This document shows, piece by piece, positions 32,647 to 40,883 of a DNA stretch of 42,678 nt. Source of the DNA: Oscillospiraceae bacterium (GTDB lineage: Bacteria > Bacillota > Clostridia > UBA1381 > UBA9506). Each line of letters starts with the position of its first letter. Position 1 is the stretch's first letter. Below the pieces are notes generated by a model, which made no database searches, was not told the origin of the DNA, and saw only the letters and a list, made by a program, of their open reading frames with translations. The stretch lies in the NCBI GenBank assembly GCA_015068615.1, contig SVKE01000001.1:1-42678 (forward strand), read 5' to 3'. Both the position numbers and the translations under genes were made by a program.

Positions 32647-34012
32647 GAATATTCTGGGGATTGACCTTGGCACTTCTTCGGTTAAGATTATGCTTTATCG
32701 AAAAGACGGAACATTAGAAAAAGCCAGGGCACCATATTTAGAAAAAACACCTTTTGGGTGGATGCAGGCAATAAAAGAGGCGTTTGCTCAAATGCCGGAT
32801 GCAGAAATAGATGCGATAGGACTTTCTTCTCAGGTTGGAACCTACATAGTTAACGGAGAAGCTGTGATTAGCTGGAATGAGGGAACAGGCAAGCAGGAAC
32901 TTGAATATATCAAAAAAAAATATCCTAAGGAATTATTTATAGAAGAAATCGCTATGCCACATCCTGATATTTTCTCATATCCGATTCCGCGGCTTCTGTA
33001 TATAAAAAATCATTACGATAATATAAACAGCATTTGCCAACCCAAAGATTTAATATGCAAAGAGCTCACCGGAAGATGTGTAACGGATAAATACTCTTGG
33101 CGTGGCTTGGCGCATACTGTTAAGGGAGAATACAGCGAATTCTTCTTGAAGGAAATCGGAATAGATAAAAATGTACTTCCGCAGCTTGTGAATCCGGATG
33201 ATGTTGTCGGTGTCACCACAGAGGAATGTGAATTAAAATTCGGCATACCCAAGGGGGTGCCGGTTTACGCCGGACTCAATGACTTTTTCTCATCGCTTAT
33301 AGGCATGGGAATTAAAGAAAACGGAGATATGTTTGACGTAACCGGAACGAGTGAACATCTGGGAATCATTCAAAAGGAGCTTATACCGGATACAAAGATG
33401 GTCTCGGGAGTGTATTTTGACCAATTTATTCATTATGGCGTAACTGCATCAAGCGGAGCATCTCTTGATTTTGGAATAAAAAACTTCGGTCTCGAGGAGC
33501 TTTGCATTGAAGAATGTCTTAAACATTCCCCGCCTATCTTCACTCCTTATTTGAATGGAGAACGCGCGCCGCTTTTTGACAGTGATGCAAGAGGTGTCTT
33601 CTTTGGAATCAGCTCATCTTGCAGTAGGGAGGACATGGCATATTCCGTTATGGAAGGAGTCGTATTCAGCCTGTACCATATTTATGAGAGTATGGGCTTC
33701 CCCCCCTGTAGCAAAATTACTGTCAGCGGAGGTGCGGCAAGAAATCATATATTGAACCGGCTAAAAGCTGAGTTGTTTAACACAAATGTTTACACATTGG
33801 AAGAAAACGACACTTCTGTTCTTGGCGCAATTAAAGTTGTGGCAAGTGCACTGGGAGAATGTGCCGATGATGTAAACAAAATATCAGGTGTTATAAAGCC
33901 TGACGAAAAATATAGGGATATTTTACTGAAACGTTATACTATTTATAAATCCATTTATCCATCATTAAAAGAGCAGTTTGATACATTTTCAACTATGAAA
34001 GGAATGATATGA
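32639..34012 (+). CDS. FGGY-family carbohydrate kinase
   Basis: A 457-residue sugar kinase of the FGGY family (xylulose, glycerol, gluconate, ribulose kinases). The ATP-binding GIDLGTSSVKI opens the protein; GLNDFFSSLIGMG, DVTGTSEHLGI, TPYLNGERAPLFD near 300 and VSGGAARNHILNRLKAE near 360 are family blocks. GW at about 39 in TPFGWMQ corresponds to the usual xylulokinase-like GWxEQ region but without E-Q. It probably phosphorylates the product of the preceding dehydrogenase. Overlap with both neighbours (8 and 4 bp) implies coupled translation. Confidence 0.87.
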   Translation: MNKNILGIDLGTSSVKIMLYRKDGTLEKARAPYLEKTPFGWMQAIKEAFAQMPDAEIDAIGLSSQVGTYIVNGEAVISWNEGTGKQELEYIKKKYPKELFIEEIAMPHPDIFSYPIPRLLYIKNHYDNINSICQPKDLICKELTGRCVTDKYSWRGLAHTVKGEYSEFFLKEIGIDKNVLPQLVNPDDVVGVTTEECELKFGIPKGVPVYAGLNDFFSSLIGMGIKENGDMFDVTGTSEHLGIIQKELIPDTKMVSGVYFDQFIHYGVTASSGASLDFGIKNFGLEELCIEECLKHSPPIFTPYLNGERAPLFDSDARGVFFGISSSCSREDMAYSVMEGVVFSLYHIYESMGFPPCSKITVSGGAARNHILNRLKAELFNTNVYTLEENDTSVLGAIKVVASALGECADDVNKISGVIKPDEKYRDILLKRYTIYKSIYPSLKEQFDTFSTMKGMI

Positions 34013-35184
34013 TGAGTTGTGTAATTTTTGGTGCAGGAAAAATTTCAAGAGGTTTTATAGGCCATTTGCTTTATTTAAGCGGCATAGACTTTACATTTGT
34101 TGAGAAATTTGATTCTTTGGTCGAACTCATAAATGAAAGAAAAGAATACACCGTAAATATTTTGGGCAACCAAGATAAAAACTGTGTTGTAAAAAATGCT
34201 AAGGCTCTTGGATTTTCCGATAAAGAGGCAATTTCTAAGGCGATTGCTGAAGCAGATGCAGTTTTTGATGCCGTTGGAGGCAAAAATCTTGGTGAGATCG
34301 TGCCATTCCTTACCGCCGGTATTGAGGAAAAGGCAAAACGCGGAGGCTATTTGAATATTGTCACCTGCGAAAACTGGAAACAGCCTGCAAATATTTTAAA
34401 AGAAGGCATTGCAGAGAGCATCAGCGAAGATGCAAGAGAGTATTTTGAAAACAACGTGGGCATTACTGAAGCCGTTATTATGAGAAGCGCAATTGAGTCT
34501 GACAAAGAGCTTCTGGCCATTGATCCGCTCGTTGTTAATGTTCAGGATTACTGGGAACTCCCCGTTGATTCCTCAAGGCTCAAGGGTGATCTCCCTGCTA
34601 TAAAAGGCTTGAAGCTTATTTCGGAATTCACCGGATTTTTGGAGAGAAAGTTTTATACATACAATGCTGCTAATGGCACCACCTCATATGTCGGTGCGTT
34701 GCTCGGATATGAAAAAATAGCAGATGCCGCCCATGATGAAAGAATTCTAAAAATTCTTGATGGTGTGTATATGGAAACTGCGCAGGCACTGTCGTTAAAA
34801 CACAATTTTCCTTTAGAGGAACAACTGGCATTTACGCTAACCTCAAAGAAAAAGCTTCAGGATTACACAATTGTTGACTTTATTGAAAGAAACGCACGTG
34901 ATCCATTACGCAAACTAGGTCCTGATGACAGATTGGTGGGCTCGGCACGTCTGGTGGATTCATACGGAATAAAACCCGAAAATCTATCTATTGCAATCGC
35001 TTCTGCAATTTATTACAAAAATGAGAATGATGAATTTGCAAATGAGCTTGGCAGAATGAGAAGAGAACACGGTGTTGATTACATACTTGAGAATGTATGT
35101 AAAATAGATCCGCAGGGCAATATAGCAAAGCTTGTTAAAGAAAAAATAGACATGCTTAAGAAAGAAGGTTACATAAATGAGTAA
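34009..35184 (+). CDS. Mannitol-1-phosphate-dehydrogenase-like polyol dehydrogenase, first of a pair
   Basis: A 391-residue long-chain polyol dehydrogenase related to MtlD. The N-terminal Rossmann loop is FGAGKISRGFIG (7-18); CENWKQPANILK near 120 and ERNARDPLRKLGPDDRLVG near 300 match MtlD segments. In MtlD the active-site stretch reads K-L-F-T-x-N-T-G-H. Here it is K214-F-Y-T-Y-N219-A-A-N222, so the histidine is replaced by Asn. It may use a different catalytic residue or act with the following paralogue. It overlaps the kinase by 4 bp (ATGA) and the next gene by 8 bp. Confidence 0.8.
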   Translation: MMSCVIFGAGKISRGFIGHLLYLSGIDFTFVEKFDSLVELINERKEYTVNILGNQDKNCVVKNAKALGFSDKEAISKAIAEADAVFDAVGGKNLGEIVPFLTAGIEEKAKRGGYLNIVTCENWKQPANILKEGIAESISEDAREYFENNVGITEAVIMRSAIESDKELLAIDPLVVNVQDYWELPVDSSRLKGDLPAIKGLKLISEFTGFLERKFYTYNAANGTTSYVGALLGYEKIADAAHDERILKILDGVYMETAQALSLKHNFPLEEQLAFTLTSKKKLQDYTIVDFIERNARDPLRKLGPDDRLVGSARLVDSYGIKPENLSIAIASAIYYKNENDEFANELGRMRREHGVDYILENVCKIDPQGNIAKLVKEKIDMLKKEGYINE

Positions 35185-36250
35185 AATTGTAATCATAGGC
35201 GCCGGTAAAACGGGCAGAGGTTTCATTGGTAGACTCGCTTGTGAAGCCGGTGCAGAAATTACATTTATAGATAAGGATGAAGCTTTAGTAAAAGAATTGA
35301 ATGAAAGAAAAAGCTTTAACGTAAGCTTCTTTGGCGGAGTGCGCGAAGATATGGCGGTTTCAAACTATACTGCATATACCTGGGAAAATGTATCTCTTAC
35401 AGACGCCGAGCTTATCATTGTTTCTGTCTGTGGCCCCAATCTAAAGGATGTAGGTGAAAAGCTCAACAAACTGCTACACGCAGATAAACATTATTATATC
35501 ATTACGGCTGAAAATTATTCAAACCCGTCAAAAGTCTTAAAAGAGGCTATAGGTCTTGACAATATCTCCGTAAGCGAATCTACGGTGTTTTGTACCACAA
35601 TTGAAAACGGTGGTCTTGACATATCATCTGAAAATTATCCATATTTGCAGTGTGATGCGGATTTGCTTGACGGATTCATCCCCTCAATACCTTCAATAAA
35701 ACCCGTAAATGAGTTTGGTAATTTTCTTACGAGGAAGCTATTTACGTATAATGCGGCAAGCTGTGTGATAGCCTATCTTGGATACATTAAGGGTTACAGC
35801 GACTATGCTCAGGCAGCAAATGATGCTGAGGTGTTGGAGCTTCTTGATAAAAATTATGCTGCAACCAATAAAGCCTTATGTGCCGAGTTCGGTTATGATA
35901 AAGCAGATCAAGAGGAATTTGCACTTCTTTCTAAAAATAAATTCTGCGACAAAACGATCATTGACACAGTTGCGAGAAATGCAAGAGAACCACAGAGAAA
36001 GCTCGGCAAATCCGAAAGAATAATCGGCCCCCTGCATTTAATCAATAAATATAATGAAGATGCTTCGGTGCTTGAGATGACAGCCGCTGCGATGCTCCTT
36101 TATGATCATGATGGGGAGGATGAGTGGAGAAAAATTAAGAGCGAAAATACTCCTGAAGAAATTCTTAAAAATATCTGTGGATTAGATGCGTCAAATAAAT
36201 CATTTGCCAATATTTTAAAATATTATAATGATTTTAAAACTAAAATTTGA
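35177..36250 (+). CDS. Mannitol-1-phosphate-dehydrogenase-like polyol dehydrogenase, second of a pair
   Basis: A 357-residue divergent paralogue of the preceding protein. Rossmann loop IGAGKTGRGFIG (7-18), TAENYSNPSKVLKEA near 110 and RNAREPQRKLGKSERIIGP near 265 are shared. The active-site segment is K187-L-F-T-Y-N192-A-A-S195, so the MtlD histidine is replaced by Ser. Two consecutive, differently altered copies suggest either a heteromer or two successive oxidations. The stop codon lies inside the TTGACA box of the ROK promoter. Substrate unknown; a polyol phosphate is expected from family knowledge. Confidence 0.78.
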   Translation: MSKIVIIGAGKTGRGFIGRLACEAGAEITFIDKDEALVKELNERKSFNVSFFGGVREDMAVSNYTAYTWENVSLTDAELIIVSVCGPNLKDVGEKLNKLLHADKHYYIITAENYSNPSKVLKEAIGLDNISVSESTVFCTTIENGGLDISSENYPYLQCDADLLDGFIPSIPSIKPVNEFGNFLTRKLFTYNAASCVIAYLGYIKGYSDYAQAANDAEVLELLDKNYAATNKALCAEFGYDKADQEEFALLSKNKFCDKTIIDTVARNAREPQRKLGKSERIIGPLHLINKYNEDASVLEMTAAAMLLYDHDGEDEWRKIKSENTPEEILKNICGLDASNKSFANILKYYNDFKTKI

Positions 36251-36276
36251 CATTTTTTATATAGTAGTGATATAAT
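36247..36276 (+). promoter_or_regulatory. Promoter and operator-like site of the ROK gene
   Basis: TTGACA (36247-36252), 18-nt spacer, TATAAT (36271-36276). The spacer contains TTATAT...AGTGATATAA, closely resembling TTATATCAC...CGTGATATAA in the 31542-31580 palindrome. This suggests that one regulator binds both. Confidence 0.65.
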
Positions 36277-36280
36277 AAAA

Positions 36281-36313
36281 GTGTTGCAGAATAAATCTTC
36301 TGTAACACTTTTT
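36281..36313 (+). terminator. Hairpin with T-run in the ROK leader (terminator/attenuator)
   Basis: GTGTTGCAGAA, 6-nt loop, TTCTGTAACAC (one mismatch) followed by TTTTT. It would end transcripts of the upstream operon and also lies in the 5' leader of the ROK mRNA. Confidence 0.6.
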
Positions 36314-36340
36314 AATATTTTAGATTCAAGAGGTGCTGTT

Positions 36341-37399
36341 TTGAAAAAGTATCTTAATCTTGAAGACATGTCACATACAAACTGTTCTAATGTTTTGAAT
36401 ATCATCCAGCAAAACGGTTTTGTCTCTCGCAAGGAAATTACGGACATGACGGGTCTGAGTTGGGGTGGAATGACAAAAATTGTTAATAGACTTTTGGAGA
36501 ACGGATATATTATTGAAACAAAGCAGAAAAACCCATCCAAAAGCGGAAGAACGCCGAGTTCTATCAGCATAAATACAAAAACAAACTTTGTGGTAGGCCT
36601 TGATATCAATAAAACAGGCTTAAAAGCCATAGTAATGAATCTTTCGGGAGAGGTTTTAAGGGATTATAAGACGCCTGTATATTCTAATCAAAAAGATGAG
36701 ATGCTCAGTGAAATTATAAGCTTTGTTTCAAAGATCTTTGACGATTTCAAATCCGGCGAAATAATCACCATTGGTGTTGCAATGCAGGGCACAGTAGATG
36801 CTAAAAACGGAATTTCGGTAAAGTTTCCGGGTATAAAGAACTGGCAAGATGTTCCTCTTAAAAATATTTTAAGCAAGCAGTTTCATGTTAATACTTTTAT
36901 TGAGCATGACCCCGATTGCCTGCTTTATCCTCTTCTTGAAAGAAAAACGGAAAACCGACTGCTTTTACGTATCGACAAAAGTATTGGTATGGCGGTTTCT
37001 ATAAAAAATAAAATAGTAAGTGATAAAGGCATTTTTGAGATTGCCCACAATGTGGTTGTTCCCGAGGGAAAGCCCTGCACTTGCGGACTTAAGGGATGCG
37101 CCGAAGCGTATGTTCTTCCCTGCCTTGAAAATAACATGCCAAATAAAGCAGCTATAGATGAATTTATTCCCGTACTAGCGGTTGTGATCAAAAACATGGT
37201 ATCCCTTTTTAATATAAGCACGGTTATTTTAACCGGCGAGCTGATGAGGCATTATAAGCTGTTTGAAGACTTTCTCTTTAAAAAAATGGCGGATTTAAAT
37301 TGCGGTGTACATGTTGTTTTTTTAAACGAGGGAAACTATGCTGTTCAAGGCGCGGCGTTGATTGCTATAAGAAAATCCATAAATTCGCTGATTATTTAA
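36341..37399 (+). CDS. ROK-family (NagC/XylR-type) transcriptional regulator
   Basis: About 352 residues: a winged-helix N-terminus (NVLNIIQQNGFVSRKEITDMTGLSWGGMTKIVNRLLE, quoted whole as landmarks NVLNIIQQNG and GLSWGGMTKIV), then a ROK sugar-binding domain with VVGLDINKTGLKAI, IEHDPDCL and the zinc motif CTCGLKGCAEAY. ROK repressors release DNA on binding a sugar or sugar phosphate. I prefer TTG 36341 as start since AGAGG lies 7 nt upstream; a GTG at 36281 would put the hairpin inside the coding region. It probably controls itself and the divergent 31542-31580 promoters. Confidence 0.83.
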   Translation: MKKYLNLEDMSHTNCSNVLNIIQQNGFVSRKEITDMTGLSWGGMTKIVNRLLENGYIIETKQKNPSKSGRTPSSISINTKTNFVVGLDINKTGLKAIVMNLSGEVLRDYKTPVYSNQKDEMLSEIISFVSKIFDDFKSGEIITIGVAMQGTVDAKNGISVKFPGIKNWQDVPLKNILSKQFHVNTFIEHDPDCLLYPLLERKTENRLLLRIDKSIGMAVSIKNKIVSDKGIFEIAHNVVVPEGKPCTCGLKGCAEAYVLPCLENNMPNKAAIDEFIPVLAVVIKNMVSLFNISTVILTGELMRHYKLFEDFLFKKMADLNCGVHVVFLNEGNYAVQGAALIAIRKSINSLII

Positions 37400-37428
37400 G
37401 CCGCATATAAATCTATAGTTCAAATACT

Positions 37429-37465
37429 AAAAAGGGGCTGTAGCATTTTGCTACAGCCCCTTTTG
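37429..37465. terminator. Shared terminator, hairpin family copy 8
   Basis: AAAAAGGGGCTGTAGC, ATTTT loop, GCTACAGCCCCTTTT, between the ROK gene and the convergent SDR gene. Its right side continues into the conserved 31-nt flank. Confidence 0.85.
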
Positions 37466-37468
37466 TGG

Positions 37469-37499
37469 ATGGACGCAAAATAGAGCAGATTAGACAAAC
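37469..37499 (+). repeat. 31-nt conserved flank of the hairpin repeat (direct copy)
   Basis: Begins ATGGACGCAAAATAG and ends GATTAGACAAAC. It matches the reverse complement of 24485-24515 at 30 of 31 positions. Confidence 0.75.
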
Positions 37500-37504
37500 A
37501 CGTA

Positions 37505-38356
37505 TTACACTCCGCTGTAGGCGGAGAAGCCGCCGTCAACGGGGATCACTGTGCCGTTTACAAAGGAGGAGGCAGCCGGGCATAACAGCCAGAGCAGTGT
37601 GCCAATCAGTTCTTCTACCTCGCCAAAGCGATCCATGGGAGTTTGTGAAAGAATTTTTTTGGAGCGTTCGGTGTATTCTCCCTCTGCGTTAAAGAGAAGA
37701 GCACGGTTCTGGTTGGTGACAAAAAAGCCGGGAGCAATGGCATTCACGCGAATGCCGACCTTGGAAAAATGCACGGCCAGCCATTGGGTAAAGTTGGAAA
37801 CCGCTGCTTTTGCGCCGCTGTAGGCCGGAATTTTTGTCAATGGCGTAAAGGCATTCATGGAAGAAATGTTTAAAATGGTCGCGTCCTTCTTGCTGATTAA
37901 ATCCGAGGCGAAGATCTGGGTGGGGAGTAGGGTCCCCAGAAAGTTTAGGTTAAATACAAAGGAAACACCCTCGGGGTCTAAATCGAAGAAGGAGATAAGC
38001 TCCTCCTTGGCCTCGTCGCCCGGCGTATAGTATTCCTCAGTGGTGGTTCCCTTCGGGTTGTTTCCGCCGGCGCCGTTGATTAACATATCACAGGTGCCAT
38101 AGGCCTCGTTTACAACCTTTTTGGCAGCTCTCAGGCTTTCGGCATCCAGCACATTAGCAGCAACGCCCAGGGCTGTTCCTCCCTGCTCATTGATTTTTGC
38201 CGCTACGGCATCGGCCGATTCCTTTTTTAAATCCAAGATGGCGGTTTTGGCACCGCAGGCAGCCACAGCCTCGGCAAAAGCGCCGCAGATAACACCGCCG
38301 CCGCCGGTGATGACAACCACCTTGTTATTTAGGTCAATTTGAAATGGGAGTTTCAT
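37505..38356 (-). CDS. SDR-family oxidoreductase, probable fructuronate reductase
   Basis: A 283-residue SDR: TGGGGVICGAFAEAVAACG near 18, DLKKESAD after the second strand (Asp suggests NAD preference), NGAGGNNPKGTTTE near 93, NISSMNAF near 164 and the catalytic YSGAK near 178. The long insertion (about 103-135) with YYTPGDEAKEELISFFDLD is typical of SDRs encoded next to uxuA in Clostridia and Bacteroidetes, annotated as D-mannonate oxidoreductase. It would interconvert fructuronate and mannonate. It lies 15 nt downstream of uxuA in the same operon, with GGAAGGAG before the ATG. The classical UxuB belongs to another family, so I give no symbol. Confidence 0.8.
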   Translation of the reverse strand: MKLPFQIDLNNKVVVITGGGGVICGAFAEAVAACGAKTAILDLKKESADAVAAKINEQGGTALGVAANVLDAESLRAAKKVVNEAYGTCDMLINGAGGNNPKGTTTEEYYTPGDEAKEELISFFDLDPEGVSFVFNLNFLGTLLPTQIFASDLISKKDATILNISSMNAFTPLTKIPAYSGAKAAVSNFTQWLAVHFSKVGIRVNAIAPGFFVTNQNRALLFNAEGEYTERSKKILSQTPMDRFGEVEELIGTLLWLLCPAASSFVNGTVIPVDGGFSAYSGV

Positions 38357-38371
38357 AGCTTTGCTCCTTCC

Positions 38372-39412
38372 TTACTTTCTGCTTTTTTCGAGTCCTTCCC
38401 AGATGCCGTTGATGTATACGGCGCCCAAGGCTCTGTCATATAAGCCGTAGCCGGGACGGCCGGTTTCGCCCCAAATCATGCGTCCGTGGTCAGGACGGAT
38501 AAAGCCATCGAAGCCGCTTTCGTAGTAGGCCTTCACAATTTCGCCGACATCCAGTGAGCCGCAGTCTGATTTGTGCGCAGTTTCCTCAAAGCAACGCTCG
38601 CCTGTGATTTTAATATTGCGGATATGCGCAAAGTGAATCCGTGGGGAGAAGCTACGTACCAGATCCACAATGTCATTATCGGGGCAAACGCCCAGGGAGC
38701 CGCTGCACAGGGTCAGACCATTATAGGGACTGTCATACAGCTTTAAAAACCGCTCTAAATTAGCTTTGTTTGTGATGATGCGCGGCAGGCCGAAAATGCC
38801 CCATGGCGGATCGTCCGGATGGATGGCCATTTTAACCTGTACCTCTTCTGCCACCTTAATCACGCGATCTAAGAAGTATTTTAAATGGCTCCAAAGGTCC
38901 TCCTCGGAAATGGTCTGGTATTTTTTAAGGAGTGCCTTCATACTCTCCTTAGTATAGCTGGAGTCCCAGCCGGGGAGAGACAGGTCACCGGTTAAGGGAT
39001 TCATGCTCTTAACCGTTTCCTCCATGTAAATTAGGGCGTTAGAGCCGTCCGGCAGCTCGTGCGCCAGCTCAGAGCGCGTCCAGTCAAACACAGGCATAAA
39101 GTTATAGCAAACGCAATGAATGCCGGCCTTTGCCAGATTGCGCAGCGTGGTGCAGTAGTTCTCAATATAACGGTCACGGTCACCGTCGCCGGTTTTAATG
39201 TCCTCATGAACGGGGACGCTTTCAATGACGGAAAGCGAAAGACCGGCTTTTTCAACAGTTTCCTTTATGGCCAGAATTTTTTCTAAGGGCCATACCTCGC
39301 CCACGGGAACGTCATAAATGGCTGATACAATGCCGGTTACACCGGGAATCTGCCGGATTTTTTCAAGCGTTACCGGATCAGATTCGCCGTACCAGCGAAA
39401 TGTCATTTGCAT
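38372..39412 (-). CDS. uxuA: Mannonate dehydratase
   Basis: A 346-residue metal-dependent enzyme dehydrating D-mannonate to 2-keto-3-deoxygluconate. Signatures: [20 protein letters not shown] at the N-terminus, [14 protein letters not shown] near 60, [15 protein letters not shown] near 107, [18 protein letters not shown] near 197 (metal and substrate residues), HFAHIRNI near 265 and the [13 protein letters not shown] segment near 307. ATG 39412 has AGGAGG 7 nt upstream. It is the first gene of an uxuA-SDR operon. With uxaC at 25644 it gives the glucuronate path; kdgK and kdgA are not in the window. Confidence 0.94.
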   Translation of the reverse strand: MQMTFRWYGESDPVTLEKIRQIPGVTGIVSAIYDVPVGEVWPLEKILAIKETVEKAGLSLSVIESVPVHEDIKTGDGDRDRYIENYCTTLRNLAKAGIHCVCYNFMPVFDWTRSELAHELPDGSNALIYMEETVKSMNPLTGDLSLPGWDSSYTKESMKALLKKYQTISEEDLWSHLKYFLDRVIKVAEEVQVKMAIHPDDPPWGIFGLPRIITNKANLERFLKLYDSPYNGLTLCSGSLGVCPDNDIVDLVRSFSPRIHFAHIRNIKITGERCFEETAHKSDCGSLDVGEIVKAYYESGFDGFIRPDHGRMIWGETGRPGYGLYDRALGAVYINGIWEGLEKSRK

Positions 39413-39521
39413 GGTGCTTCCTCCTAACAAATCATAAAATGCAGAGATAGAAAATTCCTTATGCGGGATTTTTTATCCTTATGTTGTTTATTATTAGTGT
39501 GCCACAAAATGGGGCAAACTA

Positions 39522-39671
39522 TCAACCGGTACAATGTATAAATTTACCAAGTAGAAAAGTATTCCACGCTGTCCGTTTGCCACCGGCTTTACCGCTTTTA
39601 TACATAGTCGGCAGGGTTTTGACAGAGAGCAGTACATCGGAAAATCCACGGATAATACATTGCGTATTCAT
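39522..39671 (-). CDS. Possible small basic protein (49 aa), hypothetical
   Basis: An ATG at 39669-39671 is preceded by AAAGGA at 9 nt. The 49-residue product contains GFSDVLLSVKTLPTMYKSG followed by a Lys/Arg-rich stretch. I recognise no family, and the frame stays open for 26 more codons upstream. It is the only coding candidate in the 39413-40021 gap, which also holds a hairpin at 39771-39797 with a minus-strand T-run. Confidence 0.22.
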   Translation of the reverse strand: MNTQCIIRGFSDVLLSVKTLPTMYKSGKAGGKRTAWNTFLLGKFIHCTG

Positions 39672-39898
39672 AACCAGGTTTCCTTTCGGGTTTGTTTTTA
39701 TGCACAGAGTATATGGAAGAACCCTGTTTATGTGTTCAATACACCACAACTGTTTTTAATTTTTAATAAAAAGATTGCCAATAATATTGCTAATCTTGCG
39801 ATTGTATGGTATGATTAACTCGTTCATACATGCGTAAGGGCCATATCAGAATTAAATTTAGGCATGCATGTGTTGAACTGCACCATACTTGTCCTTAG

Positions 39899-39922
39899 CT
39901 TGACAAAATCATATGAAGATGT
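39899..39922 (+). repeat. Direct repeat upstream of phd-doc
   Basis: CTTGACAAAATCATAT plus a RAAGAT continuation, repeated at 40884-40907 downstream of the module. Confidence 0.6.
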
Positions 39923-39947
39923 GGAATAAAGTTGAAAAATAAATAGG

Positions 39948-39992
39948 TTGACAATATCCTACGATTTGTATATAATATAAATAATAGGATAT
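39948..39992 (+). promoter_or_regulatory. phd-doc promoter with operator-like inverted repeat
   Basis: TTGACA (39948-39953), 17-nt spacer, TATAAT (39971-39976). ATATCCTA (39954-39961) and TAGGATAT (39985-39992) bracket the -10 box as an inverted repeat, the placement expected for autorepression by Phd or Phd-Doc. Confidence 0.75.
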
Positions 39993-40021
39993 ATTTGTTG
40001 TATAAATTATAGGAGGCAGTT

Positions 40022-40264
40022 ATGAATATAAATACTGAAACAATTACAACAATGACGGAGGCCAATCAAAATTTCTCAAAGGTTGCTAAGGTTGCAGAGA
40101 ATAATGGTCAGGCGGTTATATTTAAAAATAACAAGCCTAAATTTTTGCTTATTGATGTTGACTCTAATTCATATTTTGATATTACTGATGATGAAAAAAT
40201 AGATGTAGCTGCAAAGAGAATTATGAACAGATTCAAACCAGCTTTTGAGGAGTTGGCAAAATGA
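40022..40264 (+). CDS. phd: Phd/YefM-family antitoxin
   Basis: An 80-residue antitoxin. The N-terminal segment NTETITTMTEANQNFSKVAK (quoted in part) and QAVIFKNNKPKFLLIDVDS form the Phd/YefM DNA-binding fold. The C-terminal part (MNRFKPAFEELAK) would wrap around the toxin. AGGAGG precedes the ATG. The stop overlaps the doc start by 4 bp (ATGA). The pair is strongly AT-rich compared with neighbours, which fits horizontal acquisition. It should neutralise Doc and repress the operon through the inverted repeat at 39954-39992. Confidence 0.88.
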   Translation: MNINTETITTMTEANQNFSKVAKVAENNGQAVIFKNNKPKFLLIDVDSNSYFDITDDEKIDVAAKRIMNRFKPAFEELAK

Positions 40265-40638
40265 TTAAATTGAGCAAAGAAAAGGTTTTGCTTTTGCATC
40301 AATTAATAGCAGAAGAAACGGGTGGCAGTGTCGGCATTAGAGATGATGGACTTTTGGAAAGTGCACTTAATAATGCCTATAGCACATTTGGTGGAGAAGA
40401 ACTTTATAAAACAAAAGAGGAAAAAGCAGCAAGTCTTGGGTTTTCATTGATATCTAATCATGCTTTTGTAGATGGTAATAAGAGAATAGGTGTATATGTT
40501 ATGCTGACATTTTTGGAAGCAGAGGGAATAAAAATGAATTGCACCAATGCAGATGTGGTTGATTTTGGTTTGTCAGTTGCATCAGGCAATATGAAATATG
40601 ATGATATTTTAAATTGGATAAAAAGATTTAAAAAATAA
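40261..40638 (+). CDS. doc: Doc-type toxin (Fic fold)
   Basis: A 125-residue toxin. H67-A-F-V-D-G-N-K-R75 is the Fic/Doc active-site loop; Doc enzymes phosphorylate elongation factor Tu and stop translation. IRDDGLLESALNNAYSTFGG near 26 and FSLISNHAFVDGN are typical Doc segments. The catalytic His and the Lys-Arg are intact, so it is probably active. Coupling to the antitoxin by a 4-bp overlap keeps synthesis balanced. Confidence 0.92.
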   Translation: MIKLSKEKVLLLHQLIAEETGGSVGIRDDGLLESALNNAYSTFGGEELYKTKEEKAASLGFSLISNHAFVDGNKRIGVYVMLTFLEAEGIKMNCTNADVVDFGLSVASGNMKYDDILNWIKRFKK

Positions 40639-40726
40639 GTCTTGGTACTAACCTATCACGAACTGCCAATATGGAATCTTCGCATCTAGAGTATACAGTC
40701 TTTTTAAACTTTGATATACAAGGGAC

Positions 40727-40860
40727 AAAAAAGCCTTCCCCTTGAGGGGAAGGGGGACCGCTTGCGGTGGATGAGGTGGAAAGAAATAACGATTGCATTC
40801 GCAATCTACACCTCATCAGTCACTTCGTGACAGCTTCCCCTCAAGGGGAAGCCTTTAAAA
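40727..40860. repeat. MITE-like element with GCCTTCCCCTTGAGGGGAAG terminal repeats
   Basis: Left end AAAAAGCCTTCCCC...GGGGAAG and right end CTTCCCCTCAAGGGGAAGCC are inverted copies. Inside are CCGCTTGCGG and GTCACTTCGTGAC hairpins beside GGATGAGGTG / CACCTCATC inverted arms. It has no coding capacity. A partial copy lies at 21721-21769. Confidence 0.75.
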
Positions 40861-40883
40861 GAATCAAAAAATTTTGCCCCTAA

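Noticed and set aside
30690-36250. Ascorbate (ula) utilisation locus
   Set aside because: Only the UlaG-like hydrolase fits; the PTS, UlaD, UlaE and UlaF genes are absent, and MtlD-like and FGGY enzymes point elsewhere.
36281-36340. GTG start at 36281 for the ROK regulator
   Set aside because: It would begin only 4 nt after the -10 box and translate a hairpin with a T-run; TTG 36341 has a proper ribosome site.
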